64,000 bases of DNA from positions 744,001 through 808,000 of the forward strand of contig NZ_JAFJMJ010000003.1 in assembly GCF_017309385.1 (NCBI RefSeq), read 5' to 3'. How positions within the stretch are numbered: position 1 is the stretch's first letter; each line of letters begins with the position of its first letter. The position numbers and the translations under genes were made by a program. The notes under the pieces were generated by a model. It did no database searches. It had not been told where the DNA came from and was given only the letters and a program-made list of their open reading frames with translations. Below are positions 33,425 through 44,130 of this stretch, piece after piece. This DNA comes from Amycolatopsis sp. 195334CR (lineage in GTDB: Bacteria > Actinomycetota > Actinomycetes > Mycobacteriales > Pseudonocardiaceae).

Positions 33425-34077
33425 GCGTGGTCCGCGTGGTGCTCGTGGACGATCAGGCGCTCTTCCGCGAAGCGCTGGCGACCCTGCTGGCCATTCGCGA
33501 CGACATCGAGGTGGTCGGCGAGGCGGGCAACGGCGAGGAGGCGCTGCGCCGGGTCGCCGGACTCGAACCCGACGTCGTGCTGATGGACCTGCGCATGCCC
33601 GTGCTTGACGGGGTCGCGGCCACCCGGCGGCTGCGGGCCGAACACGCGAACGTGCAGGTCATCGCGCTGACCACGTTCGACGACGACGAGGACGTGTTCG
33701 CCGCGCTGCGGGCCGGCGCGGTCGGTTACCTGCTCAAGGACGTGTCCTCGGCGCGGCTGGTGGAGGCGGTGCTGGCCGCGGCCCGCGGGGAGTCGGTGCT
33801 GCAGCCGTCGGTCGCGGCGAAGGTGGTGGCCCGGTTCGCCCAGCTGCCCGACGCCGACCCGGAACCACGGCCGCAGCCGCTGGTCGTGCCGCTGTCGGAC
33901 CGTGAGCTGGAAGTGCTGCGCCTGCTGGCCGACGGCCACAGCAACCGCGAGATCGCCGCGTCCGTGTTCCTCGCCGAGGGCACGGTGAAGAACCACGTGA
34001 CCAACGTGCTCGCCAAGCTGGGCGCCCGCGACCGCACCCAGGCCGCCCTGCGTGCCCGCGCGCTCGGCCTGCTCTGA
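33421..34077 (+). CDS. NarL/LuxR-type response regulator
   Basis: A 218-residue regulator. The receiver has the acidic pair in VVLVDDQ, phosphoacceptor Asp56 in VVLMDLRMP, and Lys in YLLKDVSS. The C-terminal LuxR helix-turn-helix is LSDRELEVLRLLADGHSNRE and VAEGTVKNH-type sequence (FLAEGTVKNHVTNVLAKLG). It is the partner of the kinase encoded just upstream. Confidence 0.94.
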   Translation: MSVVRVVLVDDQALFREALATLLAIRDDIEVVGEAGNGEEALRRVAGLEPDVVLMDLRMPVLDGVAATRRLRAEHANVQVIALTTFDDDEDVFAALRAGAVGYLLKDVSSARLVEAVLAAARGESVLQPSVAAKVVARFAQLPDADPEPRPQPLVVPLSDRELEVLRLLADGHSNREIAASVFLAEGTVKNHVTNVLAKLGARDRTQAALRARALGLL

Positions 34078-34185
34078 GGTCATGCCGCGGCATGACCCCC
34101 ATCCATGACCTCCGGCACCTGGCAACGGGGCCCGGAACGGCGATTCTCGACGGCGACAGTTCACCGAGAACCGGAGGTCCCCGTG

Positions 34186-34575
34186 ATGACTACCGCCGCG
34201 CCCGGCCGGAGCACCACCCGCAAGTTCGTCCGCTTCGCCGCGCACTACCTGGAAATGGTCGTCGCCATGCTGGTCGGCATGTTCGCGCTGGGCCCGTTGT
34301 GGCCCGAGGCGTGGGTGGCCAGACCGGACGTGGCCGCGTTGGTGATGGCCTTCGACATGACCGTGCCGATGGTGCTGTGGATGGCGATCCGGCGGCACTC
34401 GTGGCCGCGGATCTGGGAGATGGCCGCGGTGATGTTCCTGCCGTTCCTCGTGCTGCTGGTGCCGTACTGGTTCGGCGTGCTGTCCGGATCGGTGGTGATG
34501 GTCGCCGGGCACGTGATCATGTTCCCGCTGATGCTGGCCGCCATGGTGTGGCGCCGCGCCGAGTACTGGCACTGA
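34186..34575 (+). CDS. Small four-helix membrane protein
   Basis: A 129-residue membrane protein with four helices (AAHYLEMVVAMLVGMFALGP; ALVMAFDMTVPMVLWMAI; WEMAAVMFLPFLVLLVPYWF; VMVAGHVIMFPLMLAAMVW). Homologues are sometimes labelled FliP-like in databases, but it has nothing else of flagellar export. The ATG at 34186 follows GGAGG. It lies four bases before the DJ-1/PfpI gene and downstream of the two-component genes, suggesting joint expression. Function unknown. Confidence 0.65.
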   Translation: MTTAAPGRSTTRKFVRFAAHYLEMVVAMLVGMFALGPLWPEAWVARPDVAALVMAFDMTVPMVLWMAIRRHSWPRIWEMAAVMFLPFLVLLVPYWFGVLSGSVVMVAGHVIMFPLMLAAMVWRRAEYWH

Positions 34576-34579
34576 CGCC

Positions 34580-35887
34580 GTGCGCACCTTCCTCAAGCGC
34601 GGCCTCGGCGTGCTCGCCGTGGTCGTCGCCGTCCTGCTGGTCCCGGCCGCCGGGGCGACCGTTTCGGCCCTGTCGGCGTTCGGCGCGCTCTACGCCCCCG
34701 GCCCGGAGCGGGGCGTCCCGGCGGCGGCCCCGCTCCCCCACGACCCCAGCAAGCCCACCGCCGTGGTCGTCGTCGGCGACCACGGCGCCGTGGTCTCGGA
34801 TGTGCTTGCGCCGTACGAAGTTCTCGCCGCCACCGGGCGGTTCAACCTCTACACGGTGGCGTCGCAGCGCCGCCCGCTGACGTTGACCGGTGGCCTCGAC
34901 CTCGTGCCCGACCTCACCTTCGCCGAACTCGCCGCCAGGACACCCGCCGCCGATCTGGTCGTGGTGCCCGCGCTGCCCGACGTCGGTGAGCCCAGCACCG
35001 CCCCGGTCACCGAGTGGCTGCGCACGCAGGCCGCCGGTGGCGCACAACTGCTGAGCGTGTGCAACGGGTCGGGCGTGCTCGCCTCGGCGGGACTGCTCGA
35101 CGGGCGGCCCGCCACCTCGCACTGGCTGCGGATCGGCGAGTTCGAAAGCGACTACCCGGCCGTGAACTGGGTGCGGGGACAGCGCTTCGTCGACGACGGC
35201 GACATCGTCTCCACCGCCGGGATCCTGTCCGGGGTGGACGGCACGCTGCACGTGATCGGGCGGCTGGTGGGCCCGGAGGCCGCCCGTGCCGCCGCGGCGG
35301 CGGTCGGCTGGGGGTACGCCGATCCGCCGGTGACGCCCGAAGCCGGGATGCCGGACCCGGTCGCGATCATCAACGCGGGGTTCACCTGGAACCCGCCGGA
35401 GATCGGCGTGCTGCTCACCGACGGCACCGGCGAGATCGAGCTGGCCTCGGTGTTCGACGTGCACGGCGGCCAGTCGCTGGCCGCCCGGACGCTGGCGCTG
35501 ACCGAGGACGGCGGCCCGATCCGCTCGCGGCACGGGCTGACCTTCCTGCCGCGCGACGACCTGACCGCCGCCGCGCCCCGGCTGGACCGCCTGCTGGTGC
35601 CCGGTGCCGCCGCCCAGGACGTGCCGGTCGCCGACGGCCCGGCGCCGGAATACGTGCACCGCCAACCGGGATTCGCCTACGAAGCCACCGTGCGCGACCT
35701 CGCCGGCACCACCGACGTGGCGACCGCGCGGTGGACGGCGAAGGTGTTGGAACTGCCCGCCGACGGCCTGGTCCTCGACGGACCGGCGTGGCCGTGGACG
35801 CTCACCCTGCTGCCGGTGCTGCTGGTCGCGCTGGGCGGGGCGGCGGTGTGGGGGATCCGGAAGTGGTTCGTCCAAAAACGACACTGA
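34580..35887 (+). CDS. Membrane-anchored DJ-1/PfpI family protein
   Basis: A 435-residue protein with an N-terminal membrane helix (LGVLAVVVAVLLVPAAGA) and another near the C-terminus (WPWTLTLLPVLLVALGGAAVW). The middle contains a glutamine-amidotransferase-like domain (AVVVVGDHGAVVSDVLAPYE, LVPDLTFAEL) with the nucleophile-elbow pattern LLSVCNGSGVLASAGLLDG, where Cys is followed by NG, and later a second incomplete copy. Related proteins act as amidases, proteases or AraC-linked sensors. A membrane-tethered version is unusual. Start is a GTG. Confidence 0.7.
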   Translation: MRTFLKRGLGVLAVVVAVLLVPAAGATVSALSAFGALYAPGPERGVPAAAPLPHDPSKPTAVVVVGDHGAVVSDVLAPYEVLAATGRFNLYTVASQRRPLTLTGGLDLVPDLTFAELAARTPAADLVVVPALPDVGEPSTAPVTEWLRTQAAGGAQLLSVCNGSGVLASAGLLDGRPATSHWLRIGEFESDYPAVNWVRGQRFVDDGDIVSTAGILSGVDGTLHVIGRLVGPEAARAAAAAVGWGYADPPVTPEAGMPDPVAIINAGFTWNPPEIGVLLTDGTGEIELASVFDVHGGQSLAARTLALTEDGGPIRSRHGLTFLPRDDLTAAAPRLDRLLVPGAAAQDVPVADGPAPEYVHRQPGFAYEATVRDLAGTTDVATARWTAKVLELPADGLVLDGPAWPWTLTLLPVLLVALGGAAVWGIRKWFVQKRH

Positions 35888-35925
35888 TCTCTCTCCGGTA
35901 TCCAATTTATAGCGCACCCCGGGGC

Positions 35926-35953
35926 TTGCGGCAAGACCCCGGGCTTGCCGCAA
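35926..35953. terminator. Perfect stem-loop between DJ-1/PfpI and FAD monooxygenase genes
   Basis: TTGCGGCAAG (35926-35935) and CTTGCCGCAA (35944-35953) are perfect complements around ACCCCGGG, 39 bases past the upstream stop and 48 bases before the next start. It may end the two-component operon or act in the leader of the monooxygenase gene. Confidence 0.5.
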
Positions 35954-36000
35954 AATCCTCCGCCGAAGCGAAAAATCCGCGGAAAAACGGGAGAACCTGA

Positions 36001-37491
36001 GTGAACGACTCCGACGTGATCGTCGTGGGCGCCGGCCCGGCCGGGCTGATGCTGGCCGCGGAACTGCGCCTGGCCGGGGTGCGGCCGCTGGTGCTGGAGC
36101 GGCAGCCGCGACCGCGGCACACCCAGAAGGCACACGGCCTCAGCGGGCAAATCCTGCACCTGCTGCGCTACCGCGGGATCCTGGACCGGTTCGAGGCGGC
36201 GACCACCGATCCGGTGCCGCCGCCGCGGTTCCCGTACGGCGGGGTGCACCTGGACCTGACGCGCCTGGCCGACCCGCCGCTGGGCGCGCTGCCGCTGCGG
36301 CAGCACCGCCTGGAGGCGTTGCTCGCCGAGCGCGCCGTCGAACTCGGCGCCGAGATCCGCCGCGGGCACGAAGTCGTCGCGCTGCGCCAGGACGAGGACG
36401 CGGTGACCGCCGAGGTGCGTGGTCCGGCTGGGACGTACGAGGTGACCGCGCGCTACCTGGTGGGCTGCGACGGCGGGCGCAGCCGGATCCGCGCCCTGGC
36501 CGGGATCGGCTTTCCCGGCACCACGTACCCGGAGGTCAACCGGATCGCCGAGGTCCGCGTGCACGAGTCGGTGACCGTGCTGGAGAACGGCGATCTCGAA
36601 GCTCCCGGCATCCGGGTCCGCGCGGGGTACACGAACACCGACCACGGGGTGTTCGCGGTCGGCTCGCTCACGCCGGGCGTGCTGATGATGCAGACCACCG
36701 AGCTGGATCCATCCGAAGTGGACAACGACGAACCGTTGCTGCTGGAGGAAATGCGGGAGAGCATCCGACGCGTGCTGGGCGCGGACCTCCCGCTCGGCGA
36801 AGTGACCCGCTTGTCGCGTTACCAGTTCCAGGCACGACAGGCCGAGCGGTACCGCGACGGGCGGGTGTTCCTCGCGGGCGACGCGGCGCACCTCCTGCCC
36901 GCCACCGGCGTGGCGCTCAACGCGGGCATGCTGGATTCGGTCAACCTCGCCTGGAAGCTGGCCGGCGGGGTCCAGGGCTGGGCCCCGGACGGCCTGCTGG
37001 ACACCTACCACGCCGAACGCCACTACGCCGGGGCCCGCGCCCTGCTGCAGACGCAGGCCCAGGTGGCGCTGAGGCGCGGTCAGGACCCCGCCGCCGAGGC
37101 CCTGCGGGCGGTCTTCCAGGAACTGCTCGCCGACGAGCAGCCCGCCCGCCGGCTCGGCGCGCTGGTCGCCGGGGCGGATCTCCGCTACCCGACCGCCGAC
37201 GGGCACGCGCTGACCGGGACCTTCGCGCCGGATCTCGTCCTGCACACCGATGAGGGGACCACCAGCGTCGCGGAGCTCCTGCGCCCGGCGCGGCCGGTCC
37301 TGCTCGATCTCGCCGGTCGCGACGACCTCCGCGAGATCGCCCGTGGCCGGGTCGACGTGGTCACCGCGAAGGCGGACGACAGCCCGGCCGACGCGCTGCT
37401 GATCCGCCCGGACGGTCACCTCGCCTGGGTGGCGGGCGAGGCCGAAGCACTGCGGGAAGCGCTGACCACCTGGTTCGGCGCGAGCGGCTGA
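36001..37491 (+). CDS. FAD-dependent aromatic monooxygenase (PheA/TetX-like)
   Basis: A 496-residue class A flavoprotein hydroxylase. The FAD-binding Rossmann motif is VIVVGAGPAGLMLAAEL at the N-terminus, LVGCDGGRSRIRAL is the DG motif, and FLAGDAAHLLPATGVALNAGM the GD motif. A C-terminal thioredoxin-like domain follows residue about 390. These enzymes hydroxylate phenolic substrates with NAD(P)H and oxygen. The GTG start has GGAG upstream. Its 3' end overlaps the convergent EamA gene by 76 bases. Confidence 0.9.
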   Translation: MNDSDVIVVGAGPAGLMLAAELRLAGVRPLVLERQPRPRHTQKAHGLSGQILHLLRYRGILDRFEAATTDPVPPPRFPYGGVHLDLTRLADPPLGALPLRQHRLEALLAERAVELGAEIRRGHEVVALRQDEDAVTAEVRGPAGTYEVTARYLVGCDGGRSRIRALAGIGFPGTTYPEVNRIAEVRVHESVTVLENGDLEAPGIRVRAGYTNTDHGVFAVGSLTPGVLMMQTTELDPSEVDNDEPLLLEEMRESIRRVLGADLPLGEVTRLSRYQFQARQAERYRDGRVFLAGDAAHLLPATGVALNAGMLDSVNLAWKLAGGVQGWAPDGLLDTYHAERHYAGARALLQTQAQVALRRGQDPAAEALRAVFQELLADEQPARRLGALVAGADLRYPTADGHALTGTFAPDLVLHTDEGTTSVAELLRPARPVLLDLAGRDDLREIARGRVDVVTAKADDSPADALLIRPDGHLAWVAGEAEALREALTTWFGASG

Positions 37492-38354
37492 GTCGTTCGC
37501 GGGGGCAGCTGGCCGGCCACCATCGCGGTGAGCGCGAGTGCGAAACCGGCCAGCTGCACCGGGCCGAGGTCCTGGCCGAGCACCAGGGCGCCGAGCAGGG
37601 CGGCGACCATCGGCGAGAGCAGGCCCAGCACGGCGACCGAGGTGACCGGCAGCAGGCTGATGCCGCGGAACCACAGCACGTAGGCCAGCAGCCCGCCGAC
37701 CAGCCCGAGCCAGGCGTACCCGGCCGCGGCGGGCAGGTCGATCGCCGGCGGTGCGCCTTCGAGCACGAACGTGACCGGCACCAGGAACAGCCCGCCCGCG
37801 GTCAGCTGCCAGCCGGCGAACGCGGTCGGGCCGACCCCGGCCGGACGACCCCAGCGCTTGGTCAGCGTGACGCCCAGCGCCATCGCGAACGCCCCGCCGA
37901 GCCCGCCGAGCACGCCCACGGCGTCGAACCCGGCGGCCGGGCCGAGCACCACCAGCCCGACCCCGGCCATCCCGGCCAGCCCCCAGGCGAACCGGGCCGC
38001 CGACGGCCGTTCGTGCAGCACGCCGACCGCCAGCAGGGCGACCACCAGCGGCTGCCCGGCGCCCAGGGTCGCCGCGACCCCGCCGGGCAGCCGTTCGGCG
38101 GCGGTGAACAGCAACGGGAAGAACAGGCCGATGTTGAGCACCCCGAGCGCCGCCGCCCGCCACCACCAGACGCCGCGCGGCAGCGTCCGGGTGAGCGCCA
38201 GCGCGATCAGCCCGGCGGGCAGCGCGCGCATCAGGCCCGCGAACAGCGGGTGGCCCGAGGGCAGCAGTTCCGTGGTCACGACGTAGGTGGTGCCCCACAC
38301 GGCGGGCGCGAGGGCGGTCAGCGCGGTCCGGGAGAAGGTGCTCGAAGAAGTCAC
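37416..38354 (-). CDS. EamA family (DMT) exporter
   Basis: A 312-residue, ten-helix drug/metabolite transporter with two EamA repeats: LAPAVWGTTYVVTTELLPSG and LGGLGGAFAMALGVTLTKRWG begin the two halves, with conserved GLGLVGGLLAY-type sequence (YAWLGLVGGLLAYVLWFRGI) late. Its last 25 codons overlap the end of the FAD monooxygenase gene on the other strand; the serine-rich tail (SASRSASASPATQAR) is encoded there and may be dispensable. Divergent from the LysR gene, which probably controls it. Confidence 0.87.
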   Translation of the reverse strand: MTSSSTFSRTALTALAPAVWGTTYVVTTELLPSGHPLFAGLMRALPAGLIALALTRTLPRGVWWWRAAALGVLNIGLFFPLLFTAAERLPGGVAATLGAGQPLVVALLAVGVLHERPSAARFAWGLAGMAGVGLVVLGPAAGFDAVGVLGGLGGAFAMALGVTLTKRWGRPAGVGPTAFAGWQLTAGGLFLVPVTFVLEGAPPAIDLPAAAGYAWLGLVGGLLAYVLWFRGISLLPVTSVAVLGLLSPMVAALLGALVLGQDLGPVQLAGFALALTAMVAGQLPPRTTQPLAPNQVVSASRSASASPATQAR

Positions 38355-38432
38355 CTGCTCACCGTGGCTGACCTGCGTTCATGAGTCCAATACATGTTTG
38401 TCACCGGATCGATCGTGGTGGAAGATAGATCG

Positions 38433-39308
38433 GTGGAACTCCAGCACCTGCGGTACGTGCTCGCCGTCGCCGAAACGAACAGCTTCACCCGCGGCGCCGA
38501 GCGCTGCTTCGTCGCCCAGTCCGCGCTCAGCCACCAGATCGCCCGGCTGGAACGCGAACTGGGCGCGAAGCTGTTCGACCGCACCAGCCGCCGGGTGCGG
38601 CTGACCGCCGCGGGCGCCGCGTTCCTCCCGGCGGCGCGGCAGTGCCTCGACGCCGCCGACCGGGCCGTCGCCGAAGTCGCGGCGGCGATCGGCGAGGTGC
38701 GCGGCAGGCTCACCGTCGGCGCCATCCCGACCGTGGCCGCGGTGGACATCCCGGTGGCACTGCGCGAATTCCACCGCCGCTACCCCCAGGTGCGCGTCGG
38801 CCTCCGGTCCGGCGCCAGCGAGGAACTCGTCGACGCGGTGAAGGACGGCAGCCTCGAAGTCGCCTTCCTCGGCCTGCCGACCACCGCGCGCCCGCACGGG
38901 GTGAACTCCCGCGAACTGGCCCGCGACCACCTCGTCGCGGTGACCGCGCCCGACCACCCGCTGGCCGAAGCGTCCGAAGTGGACTTACCACGACTGGCCG
39001 AGGAGACCTTTGTGGACTTCCCGGCCGGGACGGCGGGCCGGGCGCAGTCCGACGAGGCCTTCGCCGCGGCCGGCCTGGTCCGCGAAGTCGCGTTCGAGGT
39101 GACCGCGGCGGACTTCATGGCCAAGCTCATCCGGCAGGGGCTCGGCGTGGCCATGCTCCCGTCGACCTACGCGCCGCAACTCACCGGTGTCGCCACCGTT
39201 CCGGTGCTCGGCGCGCCCGGCCGGGTCGAGTACCTGGTGTGGAGCCGGGCCGGGTTGAGCCCGGCGGCGACCGCCTTCCTGGACGCGCTCAGCACTCCCC
39301 GCGCATGA
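38433..39308 (+). CDS. LysR family transcriptional regulator
   Basis: A 291-residue LysR regulator. The N-terminus (VELQHLRYVLAVAETNSFTR) and RCFVAQSALSHQIARLEREL are the winged helix; GRLTVGAIPTVAAVDIPVAL begins the periplasmic-binding-like effector domain. The GTG at 38433 gives the standard family start. It is divergent from the EamA exporter with 78 bases between starts, so regulation of that exporter is likely. Its end overlaps the TetR gene by 20 bases. Confidence 0.92.
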   Translation: MELQHLRYVLAVAETNSFTRGAERCFVAQSALSHQIARLERELGAKLFDRTSRRVRLTAAGAAFLPAARQCLDAADRAVAEVAAAIGEVRGRLTVGAIPTVAAVDIPVALREFHRRYPQVRVGLRSGASEELVDAVKDGSLEVAFLGLPTTARPHGVNSRELARDHLVAVTAPDHPLAEASEVDLPRLAEETFVDFPAGTAGRAQSDEAFAAAGLVREVAFEVTAADFMAKLIRQGLGVAMLPSTYAPQLTGVATVPVLGAPGRVEYLVWSRAGLSPAATAFLDALSTPRA

Positions 39309-39891
39309 GCCCGGCGAGCTGCTCCGGGCTCAACGGCGGCTCGGGCAACGGGTGCGCGGCCTCGGCACGCAGGCCGTCGCAGATCATCGCCAGGTGCCGC
39401 CGCCACAGCTCCGGGTTGACCGCCGCGGTGGCCTCGATGGTCCTGGTGATCGACCAGGTGACGAAGGCCAGGTCCTCGGTGGTGAAGTCCTCGCGCAGCA
39501 CGCCTTCCCGGCGCGCGCGGTCGACCAGTTCGGACATCAGCTCGTAGCCGCGCCGCGGATCCGCCTGCGGCAGCCCGCGCGCGGCCAGGTCGTTGAACCC
39601 GCGATCGGCCGCCTGCAGCAGGCACATCTGCTCGAGGAACAGGGTGAACCCGGCCCACGCGTCCGGCATGGACAACGCGTTCTCGGCCGAGCGCGCGACC
39701 GTCTCGACCCGGTCGGCGAACACCGCCACGCACAGGTCCTCCCTGGTCGGGAACCGGTTGTACAGCGTGCCGATGCTGACCCCCGCCCGGCGCGCGACCT
39801 CCTCCAGCGCCACGTTCAGCCCGCGCTCGGCGAAGAGGGCGCGAGCCGACTCGATGAGCTTCTCGCGGTTCAGCTGGGCGTCCCGGCGCAT
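39289..39891 (-). CDS. TetR family transcriptional regulator
   Basis: A 200-residue TetR protein. The DNA-binding domain reads NREKLIESARALFAERGLNV and EEVARRAGVSIGTLYNRFPT, followed by an all-helical ligand domain. It is divergent from the SDR-like gene at 39984, and two dyads fill the space between them. This implies that it represses both itself and that gene. Confidence 0.93.
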   Translation of the reverse strand: MRRDAQLNREKLIESARALFAERGLNVALEEVARRAGVSIGTLYNRFPTREDLCVAVFADRVETVARSAENALSMPDAWAGFTLFLEQMCLLQAADRGFNDLAARGLPQADPRRGYELMSELVDRARREGVLREDFTTEDLAFVTWSITRTIEATAAVNPELWRRHLAMICDGLRAEAAHPLPEPPLSPEQLAGLMRGEC

Positions 39892-39905
39892 GCCCTCACC
39901 CTAGC

Positions 39906-39964
39906 AAGTTGACGACTCCCTCAACTTAGCGCTAGCGTCGAATTAAGTTGAGGACGACCTCAAC
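39906..39964. promoter_or_regulatory. Two TetR operators in divergent promoter region
   Basis: AAGTTGA (39906-39912) with TCAACTT (39921-39927) and GTTGAGG (39947-39953) with CCTCAAC (39958-39964) are both perfect dyads sharing the GTTGA half-site. A TTGACG box at 39909-39914 and TAGCGT at 39933-39938 could drive the SDR-like gene. Confidence 0.65.
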
Positions 39965-39983
39965 ATCGATCGGAGGGACAGCG

Positions 39984-40721
39984 ATGACGGAGAAGGCAGG
40001 CAAGGTGCTGGTGGTGCTCGGGGCGGGACCGGGCCTCGGCATGTCGATGGCACACCGGTTCGGGCGCGAGGGTTTCCGGGTGGCACTGGTCTCCCGCACC
40101 GACCGCAGGCACGAGGGCTACCGCGCCAGCCTCACCGAGGCGGGGATCGAGGCGCACACCTACACCGCCGACGTCACCGACGCGGCGGACCTCAAGCGGG
40201 TGCTCGGCCAGATCACCGTCGACCTGGGCGGGTACGACACCGTCTACTTCGGACCGGTCAGCCCGGCCACGCTGGCGGTCGTCCCGCTCACCGAAGCCGG
40301 CGCGGCCGAACTGCTGGCACCTATGGACAACCTGCTCACCGCGGCCGCCACGCTGGTCGGCGAAGTGGTGCCCGGCATGGTTTCGCGCGGCGACGGCGCG
40401 TTGTTCTTCGGCGGCGGGCTCAGCGGCAAGATCCCCATGCCGATGCTGGGGAACCTGGCGCCGGCCTCGGCCGCGCTGCGCATGTACGTGCTCACCCTGG
40501 CCGAAGCGCTGAAGGACAAGGGCGTCTACGCGGCCACGCTCACCATCGGCGGGCTGATCGAACGCGGCGACATCCACCGCTCGTTCGTGGACCGGGACCC
40601 CTCGCTGGAGGGCATCGGCACGCTCGACCCCGACGACATCGCCGCCACCGCGTGGACGATGTACGTCGACCGGGACCGCACCGAAGCGGAGTTCGGCGTG
40701 CCGGTTACTTCGGCAGCTTGA
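39984..40721 (+). CDS. SDR-like protein lacking the catalytic YxxxK
   Basis: A 245-residue Rossmann-fold protein. The dinucleotide motif is VLGAGPGLG at the N-terminus, and [18 protein letters not shown] is the following helix and strand. The position that normally carries Tyr-x-x-x-Lys reads [18 protein letters not shown], so the usual catalytic pair is missing. It is probably a non-oxidoreductase or an atypical reductase. The ATG at 39984 follows CGGAGGG, and the gene is controlled by the divergent TetR regulator. Confidence 0.75.
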   Translation: MTEKAGKVLVVLGAGPGLGMSMAHRFGREGFRVALVSRTDRRHEGYRASLTEAGIEAHTYTADVTDAADLKRVLGQITVDLGGYDTVYFGPVSPATLAVVPLTEAGAAELLAPMDNLLTAAATLVGEVVPGMVSRGDGALFFGGGLSGKIPMPMLGNLAPASAALRMYVLTLAEALKDKGVYAATLTIGGLIERGDIHRSFVDRDPSLEGIGTLDPDDIAATAWTMYVDRDRTEAEFGVPVTSAA

Positions 40722-41138
40722 CCACGGTGACGAAGAAGTCGTCGATCTGGCGGACCACCTCGACGAAGCGCTCGAAGTCGACCGGCTTGGTGACGTAGGC
40801 GTTGGCGTGCAGGTCGTAGCTGCGCAGGATGTCCTCCTCGGCCTCGGAGGTGGTCAGCACCACCACCGGGATGCTGCGCAGCTCCGGCTCGGCCTTGATC
40901 TCGGCGAGCACCTGGCGGCCGTCCTTCTTCGGCAGGTTGAGGTCGAGCAGGATCAGCCCGGGGCGCGGCGCGTCGGTGTACTCGCCGTCGCGGCGCAGGA
41001 AGTCCAGCGCCTCCACGCCGTCGCTGACCACGTGCAGCGAGTTGCGGATCTTGTGGTGCTCGAACGCCTCCTGCGTCATCAGCACGTCGCCGGGGTCGTC
41101 CTCGACCAGCAGGATGTCGATCGGGGCCAGTGAATCGC

Positions 41139-41142
<4 letters not shown>
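40705..41142 (-). CDS. Stand-alone response regulator (Rcp1-like receiver)
   Basis: A 145-residue single-domain receiver. [20 protein letters not shown], Asp67 in [13 protein letters not shown], and the Lys in [11 protein letters not shown] are the conserved active-site elements. The pattern matches Rcp1-type regulators that partner with phytochrome-like kinases. The GTG start overlaps the stop of the CHASE3 kinase by three bases, so it is almost certainly that kinase's receiver. It lacks an output domain. Its 3' end overlaps the SDR-like gene by 17 bases. Confidence 0.92.
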
Positions 41143-42706
<1,564 letters not shown>

Positions 42707-42710
<4 letters not shown>

Positions 42711-43927
42711 GCCGCCTCCCGGTGGCCGAGCAGGACGACCGCGACGTCGTCGTCGAGCGGCCCGCCGTTGCGGCGCTCCGCCTCGGCGATCAGGTCGTCG
42801 AGCACGCCGGCCGGACCGGACCGCCAGTCCGGCCGGTCGCGCAGCAGGCCGAGGAACAGCTCGGTCATCTGCTCCTGGCCGAGCAGTTCGGTCCCCGGCC
42901 CGTCGCTGCGGCCCTCGAAGATGCCGTCGGTGCACAGCAGCAGCGCCCAGCCCGGTTCCAGCTCGACCTCCAGCGGTTCCCAGCGGGCGGCGGGCAGCAC
43001 GCCCAGCGGCACCCCGAGCCGGTCCACCGGCAGCAGTCGCGCGCCGGACCCGGTGCGCAGCAGCGGCGGCGGGTGCCCGGCCAGCCGCATGCTCAGCGAC
43101 CGCCGGTCCGGCGCCACCGAGACCACGCACACGGTGGCGAACTGGTTGTTGATCCGCTCGTGCGTGAGCACCTGCTGGACGGTGGCCAGCACCTGGTCCT
43201 GCGGCAGCCCGGCGAGCACCAGCGACCGCCAGGCGATGCGCAGGGCCACGCCGAGGGCGGCCTCGTCGGGTCCGTGGCCGGAGACGTCGCCGATGATCAC
43301 GTGCAGGGTGCCGTCGGCCAGTTCGACCGCGTCGTAGAAGTCGCCGCCGAGCAGCGCGCCGTCGCGGCCGGGCCGGTAGCGGGCGATCAGCGACAGTTCC
43401 CCGGACGCCAGCAGCGGGGTGGGCAGCAGGCCGCGTTCCAGCCGGGTGTACTCCCTGGCCAGCAACTGCTGTTCCCGCAGCGACTGCTCGACCTCCTCGG
43501 CCCGCTTGCGCTCCCACGCGTACCGCAGCGCCTTGCTCAGCAGCGGGCCGTCGACCTGGCTCTTGACCAGGTAGTCCTGGGCACCGGCGGCGACCGCGGC
43601 CTGGCCGGTGCGTTCGTCGGCGCGGCCGGTGAGCACCACCACCGCGGTCCCCGGCGCGAACCGGCGCAGCCGGGCCACCGAGTCGAGGCCCATCGCGTCG
43701 GGCAGCGCGAGGTCGAGCAGCACGCAGTCGGCGCGGATCGGCGCGGACAGCGCTTCGGCCAGCGTGCCGACCCGCCGCAGCGTGGTCGGCTCCAGCGCGT
43801 CGGCGAGCATCTCCTCGACCAGCAGCGCGTCGCCGTCGTCGTCCTCGACCAGCAGCACGTGCAACCGGTAGCCCACCGACAGCCGTGGGAGTGGACCTGC
43901 CTTTTCAGGCGAGTGAGCCGAGCCCAT
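42707..43927 (-). CDS. Receiver-PP2C (SpoIIE/RsbU-like) serine phosphatase
   Basis: A 406-residue protein. Residues about 22-150 are a receiver (Asp72 in CVLLDLALPDAMG, Lys in YLVKSQ); a short coiled coil (RKRAEEVEQSLREQQL) links to a SpoIIE-type PP2C phosphatase whose metal motifs are GGDFYDA, IGDVSGHGPDEA and LLLCTDGIFE. Such phosphatases dephosphorylate anti-anti-sigma factors. The ATG at 43927 is preceded by GGAGGGTGG. It is first in an operon with the CHASE3 kinase and its receiver. Confidence 0.92.
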
Positions 43928-44130
43928 CCACCCTCCGAATCCCGCCGAATCCACCCTTTGCCGCCACCACGACGGCACGTCCGGGGACGGCCGTCTGGGG
44001 AAGGCTACACACCACGCCGGTGCACCCCGCGCAAGCTCGCCGTCGCGCGTGCCGCCGCCGCTCGCGCGTAGGAGGTTTACGCCGGGGTACCCACCGTTGA
44101 GTTTCGCTGATCGGGGAAAGGGCCGCGACC

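Noticed and set aside
34186..34575. Flagellar FliP
   Set aside because: At 129 residues with four helices it lacks FliP length and signature, and no other flagellar gene is here.
36001..37491. Antibiotic biosynthesis gene cluster around the FAD monooxygenase
   Set aside because: No synthase, carrier protein or tailoring set is nearby; an exporter and regulators alone do not make a cluster.
35677..38298. An 873-codon minus-strand open frame
   Set aside because: It lies over the FAD monooxygenase and the EamA gene, both with clear families, and reads as low-complexity Arg/Ala/Gly.
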